From Candidatus Saccharimonadota bacterium (GTDB lineage Bacteria; Patescibacteriota; Saccharimonadia; Saccharimonadales; Saccharimonadaceae), in assembly GCA_030529135.1 (NCBI GenBank), contig JAUMXO010000003.1:1-64000 (forward strand): DNA of 64,000 nucleotides, given 5' to 3'. The notes under the pieces are model-generated. The model ran no database searches and was not told the DNA's origin. It saw only the letters and a list, made by a program, of their open reading frames with translations. Each line of letters begins with the position of its first letter. Within the stretch, counting starts at the first letter, position 1. Both the position numbers and the translations under genes were made by a program. This document shows positions 51,119-58,346 of the stretch, piece after piece.

Positions 51119-53119
51119 ATGGCAGAAAAACTACCAAATCGTCCTGCTGGTGGTCGTGAGGGCGATTTCGGCGAGCTCAACGACTGGACTATAACAGATA
51201 TAGCTACGGCACCAAAAACAGCCCCAGAGGACAGAAAAAATGCCGAGGCAGAAATTGCAAGACGCGAAGAAGCGGGTACCTACAACCCAGACGAAGCGCC
51301 ACAAGAGGTACGTAGCGATTTATTGAGTCATGGATATGGCGTAGAAAATGGTAAGGTACTATATCCAAAACCAGAATATAAGTCTTGGCTCGAATCAGAT
51401 CGTAGTGAGCCAATTCCTCGTGGTATAGTTAGAGAATCAATTGAAGATAGGTTAGAGGCCGAAAGGCAGGAAGCAACTGAAGCTCGTGAAGCCATGAACG
51501 CCGAACGCCGGCGAGAGTTTAATCGGGCAGCTGGCGAAGCTACGATTAGAGCCTTTGAAAATACTCCTACTAGAGAAAAAATTAATCATCCACCTAGATT
51601 TACTACCGAAAAAGATGAAATAGCGAGAGGGCGCGAAGCAGAAAAGAAAGCCACCGATATAGAAATTGCTTCACGTCGCAAGACGAAAGAATTAAATAAA
51701 TACGATAATAGTTTCTTAAATTCAGAAAAAATAGCCGCTTCGGAAGCTAGGGCAAATATGCCGCTAACCGAAGTAACCGATCAACCGACCGAGCGTGTTC
51801 GTAACCCAGAATCCGTAGAGACAAAAGCCGAGAAACTTTATAATTTCTACGAGGAAAATTTCTCCAAAAACGCATCAAGATGGGTTTCGTTTGGCGTCTC
51901 TAGCTTACTAGAAAAAGGAGTAATCAATCCACCTACAGATTCATTACTTCGGAGTGGTTTTTGGTCGCGCGAAGAAGACAAAGTCCACGAGCGAATCGAT
52001 CCTGAAGATACATTCTCCACGGAAGCTATCGACGCTGAATCTGGTCTAAAAACTCGTGTAGCGAAAGATTTAATAGGCGATAGAGCCGATGAAATATCTG
52101 GCGATGAATTACGCAATGCAAAACGAGATGGGTTACTATATGCTATTTATTCTGGTGCTCGTGTAGATGACAGGAGCGGGAAGATATTTTACTCCATCCC
52201 ATCCGAAAAAAGTGACGAAGTTGTCGAATGTATGAAGGAAAATGGCGTAGATCCAGATTCTGAAAAAGTTCAACTTATGTCCCATAATGGTTTTATCGGT
52301 ATAGTTGAGGCTATCAAAGACGATAAAAAAGCAACCGAAAAGGGCTTCAGGGCCTTAGACTGGTACTTCGATACTTTTGGATACAAGAAGCATATGGATG
52401 AGTTTATCAACACGATGGACGCATATCAAGAGTTTGCCGATAAGTCATTTGGAGATAAGTTAGATGAATATCTCGCTCACAGAAAAGAGCTTGAGGAATG
52501 GCAAAAACAGCAATTACCAAAACAGGAAGAAGCTATCTCAGCATTAGCTGACGCCAAGAGCGTTACCCATGAAGAATTTGTTGCTTTCCTAAGAGAGAAT
52601 ATGGCCGACGAAAGCACAGATGAAGATGTGGATGTATTCCCGATACCAGATATGAATGACCGAAAAGGCAACCGTATAGCCACAACAAAAAGTGAACATC
52701 CTTCTAGCACCGAGAAATGTACAAAAGCCATGGAAGAATTGGAAAAAATCCGCGAAATTGATCCAAGCGTATCATACGCAATTGGCACAGTATTTGAACG
52801 TGATTCATCTGGCAATGGAAAACAAAAAGCGCAAGATTATGCGTTGATTCGTTTCGGAAATAATGGATTCAATAATGTTATAGCTGTCCATATCGGAAAT
52901 AGCTCCAAGGCTATGTTCTGTTGGAGAGGTAAAACCGGCGACGATGCAGATGGTTGGAGAGAGTATTTCAGGAATAGTAGTATTCGTAATCGTAGCACCG
53001 AAGTAAAAAGATTTGTCTGCCGTGGTTACGGCGAAAAAGGATTCTTAGCCCTAAATGACCAATGGGGTAGAATTTGGGATTATCTAAATAGCCCAGATAA
53101 AGAAAGTGAAGCCGCATAA
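51119..53119 (+). CDS. Large phage accessory protein (666 aa), function unknown
   Basis: The first 220 residues are highly charged and probably disordered or coiled (AEARREFNRAAGEATIRAFE-like). Residues 230-480 are mainly helical; residues 490-666 are mixed alpha/beta with a Gly/Asp-rich segment and end in WGRIWDYLNSPDKESEAA. No signal peptide or membrane segment. AAAGGATG lies before the start; terminator right after. Its size and lack of tail or head motifs suggest an early or lysogenic function, unproven. Confidence 0.6.
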   Translation: MAEKLPNRPAGGREGDFGELNDWTITDIATAPKTAPEDRKNAEAEIARREEAGTYNPDEAPQEVRSDLLSHGYGVENGKVLYPKPEYKSWLESDRSEPIPRGIVRESIEDRLEAERQEATEAREAMNAERRREFNRAAGEATIRAFENTPTREKINHPPRFTTEKDEIARGREAEKKATDIEIASRRKTKELNKYDNSFLNSEKIAASEARANMPLTEVTDQPTERVRNPESVETKAEKLYNFYEENFSKNASRWVSFGVSSLLEKGVINPPTDSLLRSGFWSREEDKVHERIDPEDTFSTEAIDAESGLKTRVAKDLIGDRADEISGDELRNAKRDGLLYAIYSGARVDDRSGKIFYSIPSEKSDEVVECMKENGVDPDSEKVQLMSHNGFIGIVEAIKDDKKATEKGFRALDWYFDTFGYKKHMDEFINTMDAYQEFADKSFGDKLDEYLAHRKELEEWQKQQLPKQEEAISALADAKSVTHEEFVAFLRENMADESTDEDVDVFPIPDMNDRKGNRIATTKSEHPSSTEKCTKAMEELEKIREIDPSVSYAIGTVFERDSSGNGKQKAQDYALIRFGNNGFNNVIAVHIGNSSKAMFCWRGKTGDDADGWREYFRNSSIRNRSTEVKRFVCRGYGEKGFLALNDQWGRIWDYLNSPDKESEAA

Positions 53120-53127
53120 AGAAATAA

Positions 53128-53152
53128 CCGCCCCAAACTGGGGCGGTTTTCG
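53128..53152. terminator. Shared terminator between convergent genes
   Basis: AACCGCCCC, loop AAACT, GGGGCGGTT, then TT. It stops the 51119 gene and may serve the minus-strand unit too. Confidence 0.88.
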
Positions 53153-53155
53153 ATT

Positions 53156-53434
53156 CTACAGCCAAAAAGGCTTTTGCCCTGTCCGAAGTTCATACATGGC
53201 CTCATTTGTGAGGTCTGGTAGCGTGCCATCTTCGGCAAGGATTCCTTTTTTGATGAGTAATTCTTTGACGCGATCATCGACCGCATTTCTTCGATCAAGA
53301 CAATAATCGTCAAGCTGATGCATTGCGTCAACATCTTGCCAGATCAAATTCTCCAACTCTGCGATGAGCCTCCGGCGTCGCTTTTCGACAACCGGGCCTT
53401 CTCTAATGGTTGGAAGCTCAATGATTTGGCCCAT
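53156..53434 (-). CDS. Small helical phage protein, unknown
   Basis: 92 residues from ATG 53434, which sits 8 nt after GGAGG; an ATG two codons upstream is too close to the site. Charged helix (EKRRRRLIAELENLIWQDVD) followed by a short hydrophobic end. Second gene of a leftward two-gene unit. Confidence 0.6.
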   Translation of the reverse strand: MGQIIELPTIREGPVVEKRRRRLIAELENLIWQDVDAMHQLDDYCLDRRNAVDDRVKELLIKKGILAEDGTLPDLTNEAMYELRTGQKPFWL

Positions 53435-53463
53435 ATTCATCACCTCCTTCATATAAAGATACA

Positions 53464-53889
53464 TTAAAGCGATTCGAGCGTTTCGATAGATTCTAAAAAC
53501 GCAGGTTCCATTGGCGGATTCAGTTTTCTCTCGATGAGAGTTTTGAGCATTTCGATCCGCTTTTCCTTGTAGGCTTTTCGCTCCGATTCCGGCATTGTCT
53601 GAATCAACATTTTGTCGATCAACCCACAACGCCTATTCGGACTGTCAGTAGCCGGTGCAAGATCCTCATATGGACCGCAACAGATACACTCGTGAATAGC
53701 CGCATACTTAGCGTACGAATCGCTTGCGCGTTCATCGACTGCAACCGTATTGGTGTCAGGATCGTACTTTACTAGACCATCGGTTATATCTTCCTCCGAC
53801 ACTCCAGGAAAGTAACTAGCCACCTCTTTTCTGAGATTACCCCTTACGAGGTTGAAAGCCATTTTGTTACCATTAAAATCTACTTGCAT
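53464..53889 (-). CDS. Phage protein with an HExxC motif, unknown
   Basis: 141 residues behind AGGAGGGGAAG. Residues about 62-72 read YAAIHECICCG, a His-Glu pair in a helix like that of zinc peptidases but with Cys where the second His should be; further Cys residues (CCGPYE, RRCGL) could complete a metal site. Metal binding is likely, catalysis unproven. First gene of the leftward unit. Confidence 0.6.
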   Translation of the reverse strand: MQVDFNGNKMAFNLVRGNLRKEVASYFPGVSEEDITDGLVKYDPDTNTVAVDERASDSYAKYAAIHECICCGPYEDLAPATDSPNRRCGLIDKMLIQTMPESERKAYKEKRIEMLKTLIERKLNPPMEPAFLESIETLESL

Positions 53890-53951
53890 ATCTTCCCCTC
53901 CTATATGAGATTTTGGCTAAATGTACTTATTTGCCCACGGAATATGAACTC

Positions 53952-53980
53952 ATTATAGCACATTTTTCTCTATTAGTCAA
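53952..53980 (-). promoter_or_regulatory. Promoter of the 53889 unit
   Basis: Minus strand TTGACT, 17 bases, TATAAT. Confidence 0.9.
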
Positions 53981-54020
53981 GATTAAGCATTTACGGTATT
54001 GATAATTTAGAGCAAAAATA

Positions 54021-54044
54021 AACCCCCAGTCGAAACTGAGGGTT
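54021..54044 (-). terminator. Terminator of the HD-domain gene
   Basis: AACCCCCAGT, loop CGAA, ACTGAGGGTT, with TTTATTTTTG downstream on the minus strand. Confidence 0.85.
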
Positions 54045-54060
54045 TGTGCTATTTTAAAGA

Positions 54061-54873
54061 TTAGTCGCAGAAAAGGGCGTGCCCTTTGGCGATATACTCT
54101 AAGATAGCTGGACTAAACTCCGTCACGCCATTATCGCATATTGCGAACCGGCAGATAAGGGAAAAGATACGGTCAGCAGACACCTTATCATTTTCGCAGT
54201 AACGAAGTAATTGCCCGTAGAAGTCTTGAGCGTAATCGACTGGTTCGCCAGTTTTCCAATGCTTTTTAACATTCCAACTGGTGACAGGGAGCATGTGAGC
54301 GTAAATAACCGCCACAATTTCCTTAGCCGATTTTTCGTCAAGAGAGGCTCTTAGCCAATGACCAGCAATAAAAGCCGATATCTCAGCATGATTATAGCAA
54401 CATATGCCCCCTACACTGTTGGTAGCAGAAGTATATTTTTTGCCTACATCATGTAAGACGGCCAGCTGAGTTGCTAATTCCTTGTCGACTTCGTTGTCAA
54501 CGAGGTAGGATGCGACCAGCTCGACATGCTGTTGCAGAGTTTCCTGATGATATTTAGAAGTCTGCGTCCCGATTGGGCCGGCGACCTCTTTGATATCTTC
54601 AGGAATTCGTTTCCCCGTAATAAATGGAAAAACGAACTGCTCTTCTTGATCGACAAAAGTTCCATCTCCGTAAATATCACGGAACAAAGGATCTTTTTCT
54701 ATCAAGAAGTCATAGACAGCTTTGGTATTCTCTGGGGCATTCTTGCAAATATCCATAAGAAGTTTTAACTGTCCAGGTGGCATGCCATTCATAGAGAGAA
54801 GACCGAAGTCTCCCTCCCAGGCCGCAGCTAGTGGCAGGTTCTTGAAGTAAGGTGTAAGTGTCTTATTTTCCAT
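54061..54873 (-). CDS. HD-domain phosphohydrolase of the prophage
   Basis: 270 residues. Metal-binding HD motifs: His in LQQHVELVASYL, LAVLHDVGKKYT, then NHAEISAFIAGHWL and IYAHMLPVTSW. The pattern resembles the HD domain of CCA-adding enzymes and small nucleotide phosphohydrolases. The N-terminal 90 residues are helical and unassigned. GGGAGGTAA lies before the start. A role in nucleotide or cyclic-nucleotide turnover, perhaps counter-defence, is inference. Confidence 0.75.
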   Translation of the reverse strand: MENKTLTPYFKNLPLAAAWEGDFGLLSMNGMPPGQLKLLMDICKNAPENTKAVYDFLIEKDPLFRDIYGDGTFVDQEEQFVFPFITGKRIPEDIKEVAGPIGTQTSKYHQETLQQHVELVASYLVDNEVDKELATQLAVLHDVGKKYTSATNSVGGICCYNHAEISAFIAGHWLRASLDEKSAKEIVAVIYAHMLPVTSWNVKKHWKTGEPVDYAQDFYGQLLRYCENDKVSADRIFSLICRFAICDNGVTEFSPAILEYIAKGHALFCD

Positions 54874-54945
54874 ATTTACCTCCCTTATGGTATGGATTAG
54901 AGACAGAGTTTTTTAAAACAACGTTGAAAAGTTCAACTGTTAGTA

Positions 54946-54974
54946 ATTGTATCATATATTTGGGAAAAAGTCAA
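54946..54974 (-). promoter_or_regulatory. Promoter of the prophage HD gene
   Basis: Minus strand TTGACT, 17 bases, TACAAT. Confidence 0.85.
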
Positions 54975-55002
54975 GAATAAGCAAGAAAATATGATTTTGC
55001 TA

Positions 55003-55031
55003 TTGACAATTTTAACATAGTATGCTATAAT
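55003..55031 (+). promoter_or_regulatory. Perfect promoter of the 55202 gene and large RNA
   Basis: TTGACA (55003-55008), 17 bases ending TATGC, TATAAT (55026-55031). The leader from about 55038 to 55201 contains short hairpins, such as one capped by CTTCGG near 55168. Confidence 0.94.
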
Positions 55032-55201
55032 GGATACAAGTTCGTGCGAAAAGCATGAATTGGGATTTTAACAAGCGAAGACGAATAACTATACCCTACC
55101 AATATATTTACCACTTTCCAAGTTTTAGAGTTGAGTTGAACGAAGGTTGATGGCCTATAAGTCGCTACCTTCGGGAGCGCTTGGCAGGAAAGGAGGTTAG
55201 C

Positions 55202-55540
55202 ATGGCTAACTTTGAGGTAAATTGGTCTGGGAGTCGTTATTGTCTTTGCTATGGTGAATGGACTATACGCCGTAATGGCGTAGATGTCTCTGATCTGATA
55301 CCAGATAATCTGAGAAATAACCATATGGATACTCGTAAAGAGTATTCAGCATGGCATTTCACAGAGGACTGGGACGAGGAATGGGAATACTACTTTGATG
55401 GTCTTTCGGCCAAAAAGTGGGTTCGCAAGAATCGTTATTGGATCAGTAAAATCTGCTCAAATAGGGAGGAAGAGTTCCAACTCTACCACGCGATCAATGC
55501 TCTCGACTGGAGACATAGTTCGTGCGGAGGTTGCATTTAG
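55202..55540 (+). CDS. Small conserved-type phage/Firmicutes protein, unknown
   Basis: 112 residues from ATG 55202 behind AAAGGAGG. Rich in Trp, Tyr and acidic residues (HFTEDWDEEWEYYFDGLSA) with the ending DWRHSSCGGCI, a style I associate with uncharacterised small proteins of Clostridia and their phages. The three Cys at the end could bind metal or form a redox site. The stop codon lies inside a 9-bp hairpin, and the same transcript should continue into the large RNA at 55582. Confidence 0.72.
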   Translation: MANFEVNWSGSRYCLCYGEWTIRRNGVDVSDLIPDNLRNNHMDTRKEYSAWHFTEDWDEEWEYYFDGLSAKKWVRKNRYWISKICSNREEEFQLYHAINALDWRHSSCGGCI

Positions 55541-55548
55541 CAACCTCC
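55526..55548 (+). other. Hairpin over the stop codon of the 55202 gene
   Basis: GGAGGTTGC, loop ATTTA, GCAACCTCC: a perfect 9-bp stem. No U-tract follows, so readthrough into the downstream RNA is expected. Confidence 0.85.
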
Positions 55549-55581
55549 TCCTATCTGGCGATTTTATTCACCTAGCAAACT

Positions 55582-56207
55582 CCTAGTGCGGGGGAGAAAA
55601 AACCGCACTCTGTAGGTTAGCTAGCCCTGAGAGGGTAAAAATAAGGGTTCAATTCCCTTACTAGTTTTGGACCGGGGTAAACCCCGGAGGTGGCTCCGCC
55701 ATGAGCCAGATAAGTGTGCGGATGAGGCACACATTGGCCGGAGGCTCCAGTCATGAGCCAATATAAGTGTATCGAGGCCTGCCATTGGGGACGGTGCGAA
55801 TAAGGCATCGTTGCAGCAGGGGCCCAGGAAATGAGGGGCCGAAGCCTATCTAGGAAATGGGATAGGGATACACATTGACCTGCTTCCCGTGGCAGTATCA
55901 CATACGGGAACCTGCAGATAAAGGCCAGTGCATATGAGGCACTGGTGACTCGCGGAGCGAAAGAGCCAAGAAGTGTTTGCCTTGGCGGACGCGCCGAGGT
56001 AAGACACTTACTTCTCGGCGGACGCGCTGAGAAGATGGCTTATAAGCAGCGAGTGCAGGTTGAGGACGAGTTTTGTAGATATTTTCCTGCCGAGGATGGG
56101 TGAGTGGAAAAATCTAAACGATCGCGGCCCCTTAGAGGGGATATCGGGAAAGGGAGAAATCCCCCGCGAAAGTCTGGGTAGGGCGAGATAAGGCCCACCC
56201 TAGTGCG
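55582..56207 (+). ncRNA. Large ornate structured RNA candidate (about 626 nt)
   Basis: This stretch lies between the 55202 gene and an intrinsic terminator and contains no credible gene. Perfect helices read by eye include CCGGGG-TAAA-CCCCGG (55672-55687), GTGTGC/GCACAC (55714-55732), ACGGTGC/GCATCGT (55791-55811), GTGTATC/GATACAC (55767-55773 with 55867-55873), TTCCCGT/ACGGGAA (55884-55910), CCAGTGC/GCACTGG (55925-55945), AAGTGT/ACACTT (55971-56009), two GACG-capped stems (55980-55999, 56011-56034), AGCCA/TGGCT (55964-56040), TCGCGG/CCGCGA (56122-56169) and GGGT-A-GGGC/GCCCACCC (56176-56200). Terminal loops repeatedly end AURAG. A T-arm mimic lies at 55643-55659. Size, prophage location and complexity match GOLLD/ROOL-type RNAs; I cannot assign a family by eye. 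Confidence 0.85.
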
Positions 56208-56212
56208 TATCT

Positions 56213-56593
56213 TTATCCCTCGACGATGTCGGGGGATTTTTCTTGTCTAACTGCCTTCCGATAAGCTTCCATAGCCTCGCGAACTCCACATTCTGGACAG
56301 ATCTCCGTCTCATTATCCTCACGTGAGAGTGCTGGATATTCCGTAAACTCCTTCTTGCATTTCGGGCAACGCTGAATCTCGAGGATTTTATAAGTTAGAA
56401 CCTTGGGTAGTTTTTCAAGTTCCCACCTCAACACATCCATATCATCATAGCGTTTGGCGTCAACCAGGAACGAAGAATAACGTTCATCGGTGCGGAGTCT
56501 CTTACCGTTTGAGTCTTTTTCGCCAACATAGTACCAGATATCCTTATCATGGATAACGCCAATCACATATTCTAAAATCCCAATATAACTCAT
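56213..56593 (-). CDS. Zinc-ribbon phage protein
   Basis: 126 residues. A zinc ribbon (RCPKCKKEFTEYP ... EICPECGVREAM, about residues 76-108) follows an alpha/beta N-terminal part. Nucleic-acid or protein binding is possible. The AGTTGTTATG context has only a weak Shine-Dalgarno. Its last codons form the terminator of the convergent RNA. Part of a leftward run with 56602 and 56916. Confidence 0.72.
   Translation of the reverse strand: MSYIGILEYVIGVIHDKDIWYYVGEKDSNGKRLRTDERYSSFLVDAKRYDDMDVLRWELEKLPKVLTYKILEIQRCPKCKKEFTEYPALSREDNETEICPECGVREAMEAYRKAVRQEKSPDIVEG
56215..56242 (+). terminator. Terminator of the large RNA transcript
   Basis: ATCCCTCGAC, loop GAT, GTCGGGGGAT: a 10-bp stem followed by TTTTC. 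It overlaps the last codons of the convergent minus-strand gene. Confidence 0.92.
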
Positions 56594-56601
56594 AACAACT
56601 C

Positions 56602-56907
56602 CTATAGATCAATCGAACACACTGTCGCCAGACCGAACTTTCGACCTAAGTCCTCCCACATACCATCGGGATAATCTTCTCCTAAAATATGCCAAACTGG
56701 ATAATTATACTCTAGAACGATTTTGGCCACGTCCTTAGGATCCACCATCATCTGGCAGAAATAACCAGCCGTGGTCTCGCCCTCAACCATGATAGGATCG
56801 CCCTCTTCTGTTTTGGCGATTTCTTCAATACGCTTATACTCGGCCATGATAGCGTCATTGACTAACTTTACGGCCTCATGAAGCTTGTCCTCATTGTTGT
56901 TGGTCAT
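56602..56907 (-). CDS. Small phage protein, unknown
   Basis: 101 residues behind AAGGAGGAAT. N-terminal helix (EAVKLVNDAIMAEYKRIEEIAK) and an alpha/beta C-terminal part with EYNYPVWHILGEDYPDG. No motif recognised. Its start lies just after the stop of the 35-residue gene upstream. Confidence 0.62.
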   Translation of the reverse strand: MTNNNEDKLHEAVKLVNDAIMAEYKRIEEIAKTEEGDPIMVEGETTAGYFCQMMVDPKDVAKIVLEYNYPVWHILGEDYPDGMWEDLGRKFGLATVCSIDL

Positions 56908-56915
56908 ATTCCTCC

Positions 56916-57023
56916 TTAAAACTCCACCTCATCATTAGCCAGAGCCTCAAAAAACTCGTCAGAAGCTCTAATATCCAACGGATCAGGCAGCGGATTATCT
57001 AATTGTTTTACTGATATTTCCAT
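56916..57023 (-). CDS. 35-residue acidic phage protein
   Basis: ATG 57023 behind AAGGAGATTT; reads MEISVKQLDNPLPDPL followed by an acidic helix and ends at TAA. The stop overlaps the ribosome binding site of the 56602 gene, typical of packed phage operons. Function unknown. Confidence 0.55.
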   Translation of the reverse strand: MEISVKQLDNPLPDPLDIRASDEFFEALANDEVEF

Positions 57024-57047
57024 AAATCTCCTTGGTTAAATTCACCA

Positions 57048-57121
57048 TGCGAGGCCGCGATACCACATCGAGAGGAGCGGCCTGCTCGACCGGTTCCAAC
57101 TAATCGCGGCCGGATCCTCGC
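57048..57121. repeat. 74-bp GC-rich hairpin between holin and accessory genes
   Basis: TGCGAGG-CCGCGAT on the left pairs with ATCGCGGCC-ggat-CCTCGCA on the right, with an inner GAGCGGCC/GGTCGAGC-type element. It may terminate or process the leftward lysis transcript. Confidence 0.65.
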
Positions 57122-57154
57122 AAGGTGTTTGTATTTAACCTTAATTTGAGATTT

Positions 57155-57376
57155 TTACAAGTCTTTTTCGGGGTTTTCTTTTCGGTCATAAATAACCTTA
57201 GAAATGCCGAAAATAGCGCCTAGAAACAGCTCAACGGCCGACAGGGTAGTCAAAATGGCCTCGGTCGGCAAATTCCAATGCCAAGCCTCTGCGAGCGTCG
57301 AGAAGAATACGCCAAGCGCCGGCATAAAGACCGCTACGAGCCAACGCAAGACCTCATATACTTTATCTGGCAGCAT
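57155..57376 (-). CDS. Phage holin
   Basis: 73 residues with two membrane helices (about 10-30 and 40-62) and a charged C-terminus (YDRKENPEKDL), the plan of class II holins that permeabilise the membrane for the endolysin. Its start overlaps the endolysin stop region, and endolysin and XhlA-like genes lie directly upstream. Confidence 0.83.
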   Translation of the reverse strand: MLPDKVYEVLRWLVAVFMPALGVFFSTLAEAWHWNLPTEAILTTLSAVELFLGAIFGISKVIYDRKENPEKDL

Positions 57377-58335
57377 TATTTAACCCTCACTCTCTGGCCT
57401 GGGAAGATTAAGTTCGGATTTTCGATACCGGAAAGCCGAGCGATTTCCTGATAAGTAGTGCCATACTTCTGCGCAATTCCCCACAGGGTGTCGCCTTTTT
57501 GGACGGTGTAATAGACTGCCGAGCAGTTCGCTGCCGCAGAATTATTGGATGAGCTGCCAAGCCGTTGGTTGACGATGCCCTGAACGGCATTGTAGTCGTA
57601 TCCAGCTGCAGTTAAGCGATTCTTGCGATCTTGTCCATTCCCCCAATCTCCACGAATAACCTCGGTAGCCAAATCCTCGTTTGACTTCCTTGCCGGAGCA
57701 GGCGCCGGAGCCGGAGTTGGAGTGACCGGCTGACCATTAACGGCCGCATATTTATCCCAAGCGGCACGATCGCCCATAAAGACATCGCGATCAAGACGAC
57801 CGCCAGAAGTAGTGTACTGCCAAATGGCATAAAACGGCCAAGGCTTTACATCCCAAATAAAACTTGGGATATCCCAGCTGTCGCGATTATCTGGATAACC
57901 GGCAACCCACAAACCATAATCCCCGGCAACGACCGAAGACCAATCGGCAGCTTTGATTACGCTGGCGCTCATATAGATAAGAGGCTTTACACCAGTAAGT
58001 TCCTTGACGCGATTTAGGAAGCGCAGACACCAAGAAGCGTGCTCATTATAGCGACCATTCTGATTTTTCTCCCAGTCGAGGATAAGGATGGCTTCGCCGA
58101 TATAACCTTTAATATTGCGGACGAAGAAGTCGGCCTCGGCGACCGGATCACCGCCAGAAGCGTAGTGATAAACGCCAAGCTTCAAACCCAGCCTTTTCGC
58201 GATTTGATAATGACGATCGCAACTTGAATCAACGAATGTCGTTCCCTGAGTTGCTTTACAAATCACAAACTCTGCACCGGTAGAGGCAATGTTAAGCCCT
58301 GCTTGCCAATGCGAAATATCAATACCTTTAAGCAT
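57376..58335 (-). CDS. Endolysin: GH25 muramidase with Cpl-7 and LysM domains
   Basis: Cuts peptidoglycan glycan strands at lysis. Start 58335 (MLKGIDISHWQAG) follows AAAGGAG. GH25 catalytic residues lie in GIDISHWQ and AILILDWEKN; the domain ends near residue 195. A Pro/Ala linker leads to a Cpl-7-type wall-binding repeat (EDLATEVIRGDWGNGQDR, about 220-262) and a C-terminal LysM (YTVQKGDTLWGIAQKYGTTY, about 275-319). No signal peptide, so it needs the holin. Confidence 0.95.
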   Translation of the reverse strand: MLKGIDISHWQAGLNIASTGAEFVICKATQGTTFVDSSCDRHYQIAKRLGLKLGVYHYASGGDPVAEADFFVRNIKGYIGEAILILDWEKNQNGRYNEHASWCLRFLNRVKELTGVKPLIYMSASVIKAADWSSVVAGDYGLWVAGYPDNRDSWDIPSFIWDVKPWPFYAIWQYTTSGGRLDRDVFMGDRAAWDKYAAVNGQPVTPTPAPAPAPARKSNEDLATEVIRGDWGNGQDRKNRLTAAGYDYNAVQGIVNQRLGSSSNNSAAANCSAVYYTVQKGDTLWGIAQKYGTTYQEIARLSGIENPNLIFPGQRVRVK

Positions 58336-58346
58336 ATAATTCTCCT

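Noticed and set aside
55617-55901. A 94-codon open frame on the minus strand inside the RNA region
   Set aside because: It spans several perfect stem-loops, has no ribosome binding site, and its existence is explained by the palindromic GC-rich stems.
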